Origin: Anaerolineae bacterium
GTDB lineage: Bacteria > Chloroflexota > Anaerolineae > JAAYZQ01
DNA: 13,499 nt
Assembly: GCA_016926595.1 (NCBI GenBank)
Contig: JAFGOG010000292.1
Coordinates: 1-13,499, forward strand
Direction: 5' to 3'
A model generated the notes under the pieces. It saw only the letters and a program-made list of their open reading frames with translations, ran no database searches and had not been told where the DNA came from. The position numbers and the translations under genes are program-made. Each line of letters opens with the position of its first letter. The first letter of the stretch is position 1. Of this stretch, positions 7,045 to 13,499 are shown in pieces.

Positions 7045-7751
7045 GCCGCTACGATGCCATCCTCTTTGATCTGGGCTATACTTTGATCCATTTCGAGCCA
7101 CCGCAGGAAATGATCATCCAGCAGGCGCTGCGGGCTGCCGGCGCCGAGCGATCGACCGGCGAGATCGAGGCAGCGATCCAGGCTGGCTGGAGCGCCTACT
7201 ACCGCGACATGGCGACGGCCACCTTCCCGGCCACCGAGGAGTACGACCGCCAAACCCAAGAAATGCTCCATCGGGCCTTATTGGCCCATCTTGGCCTGGA
7301 CGGCGAGGCGTTTTCGACGGCGTACGCCAACGCGCTCGAGTCCTGGTTCAGCCGTCCCGGCGTCCTGCGGCCCTATCCCGAGGTGACAGAGGCGCTTGAC
7401 CAGCTCGTCGCCGAGGGCTACCGGCTGGGCATCGTCTCCAACTGGAGCTGGAACCTGCGCCAGCGCGTGGCCCAGGTCGGGCTGGACGATTACATGGAGC
7501 TGATATGGGGCTCGGCCTACGCCGGCTGCCACAAGCCCCACCCCGGCATCTTTCGCCAGGCGCTGGAACAGATGGCTCTGTCGCCAGGCCAGGTACTGCA
7601 CGTGGGCGACAGTTATGCCCATGACGTCGCCGGCGCCCGCAGCGCCGGCCTGGATGTCGTCCTGGTGGACCGCGACGGGACGGCTGGCGCGCCCGATTGC
7701 CCGGCCGTCGGCGATCTCAGGGGGTTGCTAGACCTCTTGGCCGCCAGTTGA
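7041..7751 (+). CDS. HAD-superfamily hydrolase
   Basis: This protein of 236 aa starts with GTG at 7041, overlapping the pyk stop by 4 bp; AGG and GAGGAG lie upstream. HAD motifs are motif I FDLGYTL (9-15, nucleophile Asp10), motif II IVSNWS (131-136, Ser133), motif III CHKPHPGIF (163-171, Lys165) and motif IV VGDSYAHDVAGA (188-199, Asp190, Asp195). A helical cap lies at about 20-110. The general acid/base Asp expected two residues after the nucleophile is Gly12. This is seen in other HAD subgroups and makes ordinary phosphomonoesterase activity uncertain. Coupling to pyk suggests a link to sugar-phosphate metabolism or metabolite repair, but no substrate can be named. Confidence 0.88.
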   Translation: MSRYDAILFDLGYTLIHFEPPQEMIIQQALRAAGAERSTGEIEAAIQAGWSAYYRDMATATFPATEEYDRQTQEMLHRALLAHLGLDGEAFSTAYANALESWFSRPGVLRPYPEVTEALDQLVAEGYRLGIVSNWSWNLRQRVAQVGLDDYMELIWGSAYAGCHKPHPGIFRQALEQMALSPGQVLHVGDSYAHDVAGARSAGLDVVLVDRDGTAGAPDCPAVGDLRGLLDLLAAS

Positions 7752-7776
7752 CATTTGCGCCTATCTGAGGTAAGAT
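7748..7776 (+). promoter_or_regulatory. Promoter of ssb
   Basis: A perfect TTGACA (7748-7753) overlaps the HAD stop codon. After 17 bases comes TAAGAT (7771-7776, four of six). A better-looking GATAAT at 7774-7779 would need a 20-base spacer. The predicted start near 7783 precedes a very strong Shine-Dalgarno sequence, AAGGAGG (7791-7797). Confidence 0.7.
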
Positions 7777-7804
7777 AATCGCATCCTACAAAGGAGGCAC
7801 AGCC

Positions 7805-8269
7805 ATGTTTCATCGAGTGACACTCATTGGACACGTCGGTCAGGATCCCCAGATGCGCTACACACCTGACGGCACGCCGGTGACCAATATCAGCGTGGCG
7901 ACCAAGACCAGCGTCAGCAAGGAGACGAACCCACAGTGCCCGGCCGGTTGGAAAGAGTCCTACAACGGCCGTGCGTGGGAACTGACCACCTGGTGGCGGG
8001 TGACCTGCTGGCGCAAGCTGGCAGAGATCGTCAACCAGTATGTCACCAAAGGGATGCAGGTCTTTGTCGAAGGCGAAGTGCGCGGTGATGCTCAGAACGG
8101 CACGCAGAATCCCCGCGTCTGGACAGGGAACGACGGCATCGCCAAAGCCAGTTTTGAGCTGACTGCACGGACGGTCAAGATGCTAGGCGCTCGAGCGGAG
8201 GGCGGAGCTGAGGCGCCCGTCGGCGAGCCGCCGCCGGGGGGCTTTGAAGAGGACGAGATCCCTTTCTAG
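7805..8269 (+). CDS. ssb: Single-stranded DNA-binding protein
   Basis: This 154-aa protein protects single-stranded DNA in replication, recombination and repair. The OB fold shows VTLIGHVGQDPQMRYTPDGTPV (5-26), ISVAT (29-33), WWRVTCWRKLAEIVNQYVTKG (63-83) and VFVEGEV (86-92). The acidic tip DEIPF (150-154) is the conserved site that recruits repair and replication proteins. Unlike the common pattern, the loop before the WWRV strand holds an extra Trp/Cys-containing stretch (about 38-60), and a second extended loop lies at about 94-112. AAGGAGG is spaced 7 bases from the ATG. It has its own promoter and is followed by a long RNA hairpin before the next gene. Confidence 0.95.
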   Translation: MFHRVTLIGHVGQDPQMRYTPDGTPVTNISVATKTSVSKETNPQCPAGWKESYNGRAWELTTWWRVTCWRKLAEIVNQYVTKGMQVFVEGEVRGDAQNGTQNPRVWTGNDGIAKASFELTARTVKMLGARAEGGAEAPVGEPPPGGFEEDEIPF

Positions 8270-8305
8270 GGTCACTCGCCAGCAGCGAAAACAACGAGGA
8301 CCATT

Positions 8306-8352
8306 GGGCGTCGTTCGACTCTGAGGTTTGACCTCAGAGTTGGGCGACGTTC
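8306..8352 (+). other. 22-bp intergenic RNA hairpin between ssb and the DUF3467 gene
   Basis: Bases 8306-8327 can pair with 8331-8352 around a TTG loop. The inner ten pairs (ACTCTGAGGT/ACCTCAGAGT) are perfect. The outer twelve include five G-U pairs that exist only in plus-strand RNA; in a minus-strand transcript they become A-C mismatches. There is no T-run after it, and the next gene's ribosome site follows six bases later, so it may tune mRNA stability or translation rather than terminate. Confidence 0.7.
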
Positions 8353-8369
8353 GTCTTGAGAGGATGGCT

Positions 8370-8693
8370 ATGACTGAACGAAAATCGCCACAACCGCTTC
8401 CGCAGCGGCAGATCCAGATCGAGCTGCCGGCTGACCTGGAGGCTGTCTATTCCAATTTCGCCCTCATCACCCACTCGCCGTCGGAGGTCATTGTCGATTT
8501 CGCCCGGGTCTTGCCCAACGCGCCCAAGGCCAAGGTCTATGGCCGCGTCATCTTGACCCCGATGAATGCCAAGCTGCTCCACCGGGCGCTGGGCGACAAT
8601 CTGAAAAAGTTCGAAGAGAAGTATGGCGAGATCCGGACCGCGGACCAGGGCTTTCCGCAGCACGAAGAGCGGATGGGGTTCGTGCGCGACTGA
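8370..8693 (+). CDS. DUF3467 family protein
   Basis: This 107-aa protein has no known function. It matches my recollection of the DUF3467 pattern: IELPADLEAVYSNFALITHS (17-36), SEVIVDFARVLPNAPKAKV (38-56), GRVILTPMNAKLLHRAL (58-74) and LKKFEEKYGEI (78-88). It is soluble, without signal or membrane segments. The ATG at 8370 is chosen because GAGAGG (8358-8363) is six bases upstream; the ATG at 8364 directly abuts that site, and the one at 8328 is inside the hairpin. The TGA overlaps the der ATG (TGATG), so translation of der is probably coupled. The placement between ssb and der hints at a housekeeping role in nucleic-acid or ribosome biology, but this is inference only. Confidence 0.85.
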   Translation: MTERKSPQPLPQRQIQIELPADLEAVYSNFALITHSPSEVIVDFARVLPNAPKAKVYGRVILTPMNAKLLHRALGDNLKKFEEKYGEIRTADQGFPQHEERMGFVRD

Positions 8694-10066
8694 TGCCCAA
8701 GCCGATCGTTGCCCTTGTCGGACGTCCCAACGTCGGCAAGTCTACCTTGTTCAACCGGCTCATCGGCCAGCGGCGGGCCATCGTCGAGGATCTGCCCGGC
8801 ACCACCCGCGACCGGCTCTACGGCGAGACCGAATGGAACGGCGTGGTGTTCACCGTGGTGGATACCGGCGGGCTGGAGATCGTCGACAGCAGCAAACAGC
8901 GAGGACTCCAGGACCGGCCGGCGCCTTTGTCGACCGCGTCCGCCGGCCTGATCGAGGAGATCCGGGCCCAGGCTGAGGTCGCCATCGCCGAGGCCGACGT
9001 CATTGTCCTGCTGGTCGACGCGCTCGACGGCCTGACGCCCGCCGATGAGGACATAGCCCAGGTGCTGCGCCGTGCGGCCCGTCCTGTGGTCGTGGTGGCT
9101 AACAAGGCCGACAACGAGGCTCGCCGCCAAGCCGTAGTCGAGTTTTACGCGTTGGGCCTCGGCGAGATATACCCCATCTCGGCGCTGCATGGCACTGGCG
9201 TCGGCGACCTGCTCGACGAGATCGTGGCCGCCCTCCCTCCTGCCCCCAGCGAGGAGGAGGAGCCAGAAGCGGTCAAGATCGCCCTCGTTGGCCGCCCGAA
9301 CGTCGGTAAATCATCGCTGCTCAACCGGCTGCTGGGCGAGGAGCGGGCCATTGTCAGCCCCGTTCCAGGCACCACCCGCGACTCGATCGATACCTATCTG
9401 ACCTGGGAGGGGCAGCCTCTGCTGCTGATCGACACGGCAGGCATCCGCCGCCGGGGGCGGATCGAGCAGGGCATCGAAAAGTACAGCGTCCTGCGCGCGG
9501 TCAAGGCCATCTCCCGCGCCGACGTGGCGCTGCTGCTGTTGGACGCCCAGGATGTGGTGACCGCGCAGGACGCCCACGTCGCTGGGTACATCCTGGACGA
9601 GAACCGTAGCGTCGTCGTGCTGGTCAACAAGTGGGACGTGGTCGAAAAAGACACCTACACGATGGACGCCTACACCCAGCGGATCCGCGCTGAATTAAAG
9701 TTTTTGGATTTCGTGCCGGTGCTTTTCATCTCGGCCTTGACCGGGCAGCGGGTGAACAAGATTCTGCCGCTGGCCCTCCAGGTCTGCCAGGAACGGGTGC
9801 GGCGCATCCCGACGGGGGAGCTAAACCGCCTGGTGGAGGAGATCAAGGTCCGCCACCCGCCGCCACACAAGGGCCGCAGGCAGCTCAAGCTGATGTATGC
9901 TACCCAGGCGGGCGTCGATCCGCCAACCTTTGTCTTTTTCGTCAACGACGCCCGGTTGGTTCATTTTTCCTACGAGCGCTACATCGAGAACCAGATCCGG
10001 CGCCGCTATAACTACCTGGGCACGCCGATCAAGCTGGTGTTCCGGTCGCGGAAGGAGAAATCGTAG
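8693..10066 (+). CDS. der: Ribosome biogenesis GTPase Der (EngA)
   Basis: This 457-aa tandem GTPase is required for assembly of the 50S subunit. G domain 1 has GRPNVGKS (10-17), PGTTRD (35-40), DTGG (57-60), NKAD (137-140) and SAL (163-165). G domain 2 has GRPNVGKS (200-207), PGTTRD (225-230), DTAG (247-250), NKWD (312-315) and SAL (347-349). The C-terminal KH-like domain is about 358-457 with PPTFVFFVN (410-418) and YLGTPIKL (441-448). An insertion of roughly 15-20 residues follows DTGG (65-85). There is no clear Shine-Dalgarno; the start codon overlaps the DUF3467 stop. The last codons (SRKEKS and stop) lie inside a tandem repeat that provides two terminator-like hairpins. Confidence 0.97.
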   Translation: MPKPIVALVGRPNVGKSTLFNRLIGQRRAIVEDLPGTTRDRLYGETEWNGVVFTVVDTGGLEIVDSSKQRGLQDRPAPLSTASAGLIEEIRAQAEVAIAEADVIVLLVDALDGLTPADEDIAQVLRRAARPVVVVANKADNEARRQAVVEFYALGLGEIYPISALHGTGVGDLLDEIVAALPPAPSEEEEPEAVKIALVGRPNVGKSSLLNRLLGEERAIVSPVPGTTRDSIDTYLTWEGQPLLLIDTAGIRRRGRIEQGIEKYSVLRAVKAISRADVALLLLDAQDVVTAQDAHVAGYILDENRSVVVLVNKWDVVEKDTYTMDAYTQRIRAELKFLDFVPVLFISALTGQRVNKILPLALQVCQERVRRIPTGELNRLVEEIKVRHPPPHKGRRQLKLMYATQAGVDPPTFVFFVNDARLVHFSYERYIENQIRRRYNYLGTPIKLVFRSRKEKS

Positions 10067-10088
10067 GGGCGACCCTATGTGGTCGCCC
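10067..10088. terminator. Terminator-like hairpin, copy 1
   Basis: GGGCGACC (10067-10074) pairs with GGTCGCCC (10081-10088) around CTATGT, starting right after the der stop. The following plus-strand bases GCTTTGG give only three T, so termination would be weak alone. It lies between converging der and fdhD. Confidence 0.55.
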
Positions 10089-10115
10089 GCTTTGGTTGCG
10101 AAAGGAAAAACGTAG

Positions 10116-10137
10116 GGGCGACCCTATGTGGTCGCCC
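10116..10137. terminator. Terminator-like hairpin, copy 2
   Basis: The same 8-bp stem and CTATGT loop as copy 1. On the minus strand, coming from fdhD, the hairpin is followed by CTACG and then TTTTT (10106-10110), which makes it the better terminator for the LCP-fdhD transcript. On the plus strand TCTTTG follows, backing up copy 1 for der. Confidence 0.6.
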
Positions 10138-10147
10138 TCTTTGATCG

Positions 10148-11014
10148 CTACGTGATGATGCGCCAGCCGTGGGTGTAGACGTTCAGCGTCTTGCCCCGCA
10201 GGTAGCCGACAAGGGTGCAGTTCAGCGCCTCGGCCAGCTCCACAGCCAGCGATGTGGGCGAGGAGAGGGAAGCCAGGATCGGCATCCCCAGCCGTACTCC
10301 CTTGGCGACCATGTCGTAACTGGCCCGGCCCGTACTGATCAGGAGCTTGTCGCCCAGGGGGATGCCCCGCAGCAGGCAGTAACCGGTCGCCTTGTCCACG
10401 GCGTTATGCCGGCCAATGTCCTCGGTCAACGCTACAAGCTGGCCGCTGGTTGTCAATATCCCGGCGGCGTGAACGCCGCCAGCCGTCCGGTAAGCCGTCT
10501 GCTGCTGCGTGATCTGCCCGATTAGGTGCTGCAGCACTTCCAGTCGGACCTTGACGCCGGTCTCGACCGGCTTTATGCCTTCGGCCAGTGCCATTGCGTC
10601 GACGCGGCCACAGCCGGACCGGATCAGCGATGGGGCGTCGCTCTGCCTTAAAGGCGCCGTGTTGGGCATCAGGGCCACGTCCACCCGATTGCGCGACTCC
10701 CCATCGGCGAGATCGTCGCCATTGCCATCGGGCAAGGCCTGCCCGCAGTGGCGGATCAGGGCCACATCTTTCATCGCGGCGATCAGGCCTTCACCCAGGC
10801 AGAATCCCGCAGCCAGTTCTTTCTCCAGGCCGGGCGTGCGCATCAGCACCCCGACTGGCTGGCCGTCGATCCGGATCTCCAGCGGCTCTTCTACCACCAC
10901 GCCGGCCTGCACCTGCTGGCCGGCCTCACCGGTGAAACGCTGGATAGACCACGGCATAATGCCGGGTAATGCTGCCTTGTCAGGCTTGAAGGGGTGGCTG
11001 TACCGTTTCAACAC
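10148..11014 (-). CDS. fdhD: FdhD-like formate dehydrogenase accessory sulfurtransferase
   Basis: FdhD hands sulfur from a cysteine desulfurase to the molybdenum/tungsten cofactor of formate dehydrogenases. Family marks are VVEEPLEIRIDGQPV (40-54), LMRTPG (57-62), LAAGFCLGEGLI (67-78), GGVHAAGI (179-186), EDIGRHNAVDKATG (198-211), STGRASYDMVAKG (227-239) and PTSLAVELAE (253-262). The usual CxxC sulfur-transfer loop is SGCGRVDA (133-140), so only the first Cys (135) remains. Start is uncertain: GTG at 11014 lies 7 bases after the LCP stop with no clear ribosome site; ATG at 10957 (residue 20) would also keep the whole domain. Probably co-transcribed with the LCP gene. No formate dehydrogenase gene is in view. 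An active FdhD with altered chemistry and a repurposed paralogue are both possible. Confidence 0.88.
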   Translation of the reverse strand: MLKRYSHPFKPDKAALPGIMPWSIQRFTGEAGQQVQAGVVVEEPLEIRIDGQPVGVLMRTPGLEKELAAGFCLGEGLIAAMKDVALIRHCGQALPDGNGDDLADGESRNRVDVALMPNTAPLRQSDAPSLIRSGCGRVDAMALAEGIKPVETGVKVRLEVLQHLIGQITQQQTAYRTAGGVHAAGILTTSGQLVALTEDIGRHNAVDKATGYCLLRGIPLGDKLLISTGRASYDMVAKGVRLGMPILASLSSPTSLAVELAEALNCTLVGYLRGKTLNVYTHGWRIIT

Positions 11015-11021
11015 ACAGCCA

Positions 11022-12536
11022 TCAGGGCAGCGGGAGGCTAAAATCCTGCCCGACGATTATGCGAATGTCCACCGGGCTCAGCACATTGTCGCTGGGGCGC
11101 ACGTTCTCAGGCAGCACCTGGAACAGGTTGACCAACTGCTGGAGCGTAGATGCCTTGCCGGTATAGTCGATAATGACGGTGCTGGTATAGTCCAGGCGGT
11201 CGGCGTCGCCAAACTCCACCACCTGGTAGCCTTCCTGCATCAACATCGCGGCCACCCGCGCGGCAAAGTTGGGGATGGCTGTACCGTTCTGCACGGCGAT
11301 CCGCGCCCCTTCCTTGGCCAGATCCTGCCGTGCCTGGACCTGATCTGGCGACATGGTAGGGATCGGCGTGGGCGGCGCCGGCGTGGGAGTTGGCGCCATG
11401 ACCAACGGCGTGGCAAACAGGTCGGCTATCGCCGGGTTGATCTTGTCCCACACCGGCAGTTGGATGGCCGCCCCGTCCGCGCGCTTGTGGCCGTAGACCA
11501 AAGGCGGTTGGAGGACCAATTGCTTGACGTTGGATAGGTCGACTTGTAGCCCCAGTTGTGCCAGTTCCAGCATGTCGTCCACGCTCATGTCGGTCTTGAT
11601 AGAATCGCCCATCGTCAGCGCCAGCGACGGGATTTTTGGGATCACGTTCAGGCTCAGCGCCTTTTCGCGAATGGCCAGCAGGACCAGTTGCTGCCGCCTG
11701 GCGCGATCAAAGTCGCTGCTGCTCATGCGCGAGCGGGCATACTCCAGCGCCCGAGCGCCGTTCATGTGCTGGTAGCCGGCGTTAAAGTGCACCGTCTTGT
11801 AGGCATACGGGTCGCCGGTTTTGGGATCTGGGTACTTGGTATCGTGCAGCGCGCGCGGCACATTGATGCCGATGCCGCCCAGCGTGTCGACGATCTTCTC
11901 AAAGCCCTTAAAGTCGACCATGATGTAATAGTCGATCGGGATGCCAAAGTTGTACTCGATGGTCCGCTTGAGCAGGGCCGGGCCGCCGCCTGGATACTTG
12001 CGCGATTCGCCATAGACGTTGGCCGTATTGATCCGGTCTTCCCCATAGCTCGGGATCGTCAACTGCAGGTCACGCGGGATCGACATCATGCCCGCTGTCT
12101 TGTTCGTCTGATCGACCGTGACGACGATGATCGTGTCCGTCAGGTGCCTCCAGCTCTTGCCCGACCGGCGGTCGATGCCGAGCAGCAGGATGTTGATCCG
12201 GTCAGACTCGATCGTAGGGGCCGGCGGCGGTTGGTATTCCAGATTCTCGGCCACCGCCGGGTTGAGAATCTCATCGGGCAGCTCGGGAGGGGTCTCGTCG
12301 ATCGTCTCGCTGGCCGCAGCGCCAGACAGGTTGAACGATGGCAACTGGAGGATGGGCAAAGCAGGCAGCTCGGCCCGGGCCACAATCTCGCGGATGGTGG
12401 CATAGAACAAGTAGCCGGAATAGAGGCTGCCCGCGATAAAGACTATCAAAAAGATAGCAATAGACAACCGGAGCCACAAGGGAGGCTGGCCGCGCCTTTT
12501 GGGCGTATTCCGTTTTTGCGCTATGGTGGTGCTCAA
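11022..12536 (-). CDS. LytR-CpsA-Psr (LCP) family cell-wall polymer ligase
   Basis: This protein of 504 aa from TTG is a membrane-anchored enzyme whose family attaches glycopolymers from lipid carriers to peptidoglycan. A basic N-terminus (KRNTPKRRG) and one membrane segment (about 20-46) place the rest outside. The LCP domain (about 112-340) has RINILLLGIDRR, TDTIIVVTV, MMSIPRDLQLTIP (Arg155), ARALEYARSRMSSSDFDRA (261-279) and RRQQ. A Pro/Thr linker (about 380-396) leads to a LytR_C domain (about 411-497). Start: GGAGG sits four bases before TTG 12536, giving MSTTIAQKR. A GTG at 12569 is also open but lacks a ribosome site and lies in the loop of a hairpin (12558-12578). Followed closely by fdhD. 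True acceptor and polymer unknown. Confidence 0.92.
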   Translation of the reverse strand: MSTTIAQKRNTPKRRGQPPLWLRLSIAIFLIVFIAGSLYSGYLFYATIREIVARAELPALPILQLPSFNLSGAAASETIDETPPELPDEILNPAVAENLEYQPPPAPTIESDRINILLLGIDRRSGKSWRHLTDTIIVVTVDQTNKTAGMMSIPRDLQLTIPSYGEDRINTANVYGESRKYPGGGPALLKRTIEYNFGIPIDYYIMVDFKGFEKIVDTLGGIGINVPRALHDTKYPDPKTGDPYAYKTVHFNAGYQHMNGARALEYARSRMSSSDFDRARRQQLVLLAIREKALSLNVIPKIPSLALTMGDSIKTDMSVDDMLELAQLGLQVDLSNVKQLVLQPPLVYGHKRADGAAIQLPVWDKINPAIADLFATPLVMAPTPTPAPPTPIPTMSPDQVQARQDLAKEGARIAVQNGTAIPNFAARVAAMLMQEGYQVVEFGDADRLDYTSTVIIDYTGKASTLQQLVNLFQVLPENVRPSDNVLSPVDIRIIVGQDFSLPLP

Positions 12537-12557
12537 CGTACCTCCACAGGTGTTATA

Positions 12558-12578
12558 GGACCGGTTCACAGCCGGTCC
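12558..12578 (-). other. Small hairpin in the LCP gene leader
   Basis: GGACCGG (12572-12578 on the minus strand) pairs with CCGGTCC (12558-12564) around a 7-base loop. It lies about nine bases before the GGAGG ribosome site. It could tune LCP translation, and it argues against the GTG in its loop being the real start. Confidence 0.5.
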
Positions 12579-12594
12579 CGGCGAGCGCGATGGT

Positions 12595-12622
12595 AGTATA
12601 TCATATCTGGCGCCATATGCAA
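12595..12622 (-). promoter_or_regulatory. Extended -10 promoter of the LCP-fdhD unit
   Basis: On the minus strand TATACT (12595-12600, five of six) carries an upstream TG (extended -10), with TTGCAT (12617-12622) 16 bases further up as a weak -35. The predicted start is near 12588, leaving a leader of about 50 bases. It lies just past the groEL terminator, so the LCP gene has its own promoter. Confidence 0.6.
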
Positions 12623-12646
12623 AAAAGCGCGAGATTGCGAAAACAA

Positions 12647-12681
12647 GGGGGTTCGGTTCGCCACTGGCGAACCGAACCCCC
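12647..12681 (-). terminator. Intrinsic terminator of groEL
   Basis: A near-perfect 35-base hairpin with arms GGGGGTTCGGTTCGCCA and TGGCGAACCGAACCCCC lies 25 bases after the groEL stop. On the minus strand it is followed by TTGTTTTC. A long GC-rich stem with a T-rich tail is a textbook intrinsic terminator. Confidence 0.9.
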
Positions 12682-12706
12682 TCGCCCCATTGAGGCGGTG
12701 ATCGGT

Positions 12707-13499
<793 letters not shown>

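Larger units (their letters stand above)
10048..10142. repeat. Two-copy ~49-bp tandem repeat containing the der 3' end
   Basis: Copy 1 (about 10048-10093) and copy 2 (about 10098-10142) share a 26-base identical core starting GTAGGGGCGACCC (10063 and 10112). Diverged flanks (GCGGAAGGAGAAAT versus GCGAAAGGAAAAA before, GCTTT versus TCTTT after) also align. Copy 1 supplies the last der codons and its TAG stop. The repeat unit appears to be the der tail plus a hairpin, duplicated. Confidence 0.85.

Noticed and set aside
5575..7101. Open frame of 508 codons on the minus strand opposite pyruvate kinase
   Set aside because: It has no family pattern, is antisense to a clear pyk, and its low-complexity Gly/Arg/His composition matches reverse reading of GC-rich codons.
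10509..12596. Long plus-strand open frames opposite fdhD and the LCP gene
   Set aside because: Both minus-strand genes carry clear family motifs; the opposite frames show none.

Overview
The window reads as an ordinary chromosomal stretch of a GC-rich bacterium, most likely a Chloroflexota (Anaerolineae/Caldilineae-like) genome. The clues are a class A PBP with a Pro/Thr/Trp-rich repeat tail and an extra C-terminal domain, an LCP protein with a C-terminal LytR_C domain, an unusual SSB, and a small DUF3467 gene beside der. The taxonomic placement is inference from style. Every gene is intact except groEL, which runs off the right edge. I see no transposase, integrase, CRISPR array, toxin-antitoxin pair or defence genes, and no multi-gene system that looks new.

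Left part, all minus strand: tRNA-Lys(CTT) behind a perfect TTGACA-17-TATAAT promoter; a csp-slyD pair (cold-shock protein, FKBP-type prolyl isomerase) 12 bp apart with a palindromic terminator; and a 972-aa class A penicillin-binding protein. The csp promoter lies upstream of a terminator-shaped hairpin, so the csp leader must be transcribed through it. A nearly symmetric -10 element may fire both ways between the PBP and a small Trm112-like zinc-ribbon gene on the plus strand.

Middle: RNase Z (minus, probably leaderless) is divergent from pyruvate kinase (plus), which overlaps a HAD-family hydrolase gene by 4 bp. Then, from a new promoter, come ssb, a 22-bp intergenic RNA hairpin, a DUF3467 gene and der, the last two overlapping as TGATG. 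The 3' end of der lies inside a two-copy ~49-bp repeat that forms a pair of bidirectional terminator-like hairpins.

Right part, all minus strand: the 3' part of groEL with a strong terminator, then an LCP (LytR-CpsA-Psr) gene followed 7 bp later by fdhD. The FdhD keeps only one Cys of the usual CxxC motif.

Taken together these are housekeeping functions: tRNA 3' maturation (RNase Z acting on tRNAs such as this CCA-less tRNA-Lys), folding (GroEL, SlyD), cold or RNA-structure response (Csp), murein and wall-polymer assembly (PBP, LCP), glycolysis (Pyk), ribosome assembly (Der), DNA maintenance (SSB) and formate dehydrogenase maturation (FdhD). The most interesting material is regulatory and structural: the csp leader hairpin, the ssb-DUF3467 hairpin, the der-tail repeat, the symmetric promoter and the FdhD cysteine loss.
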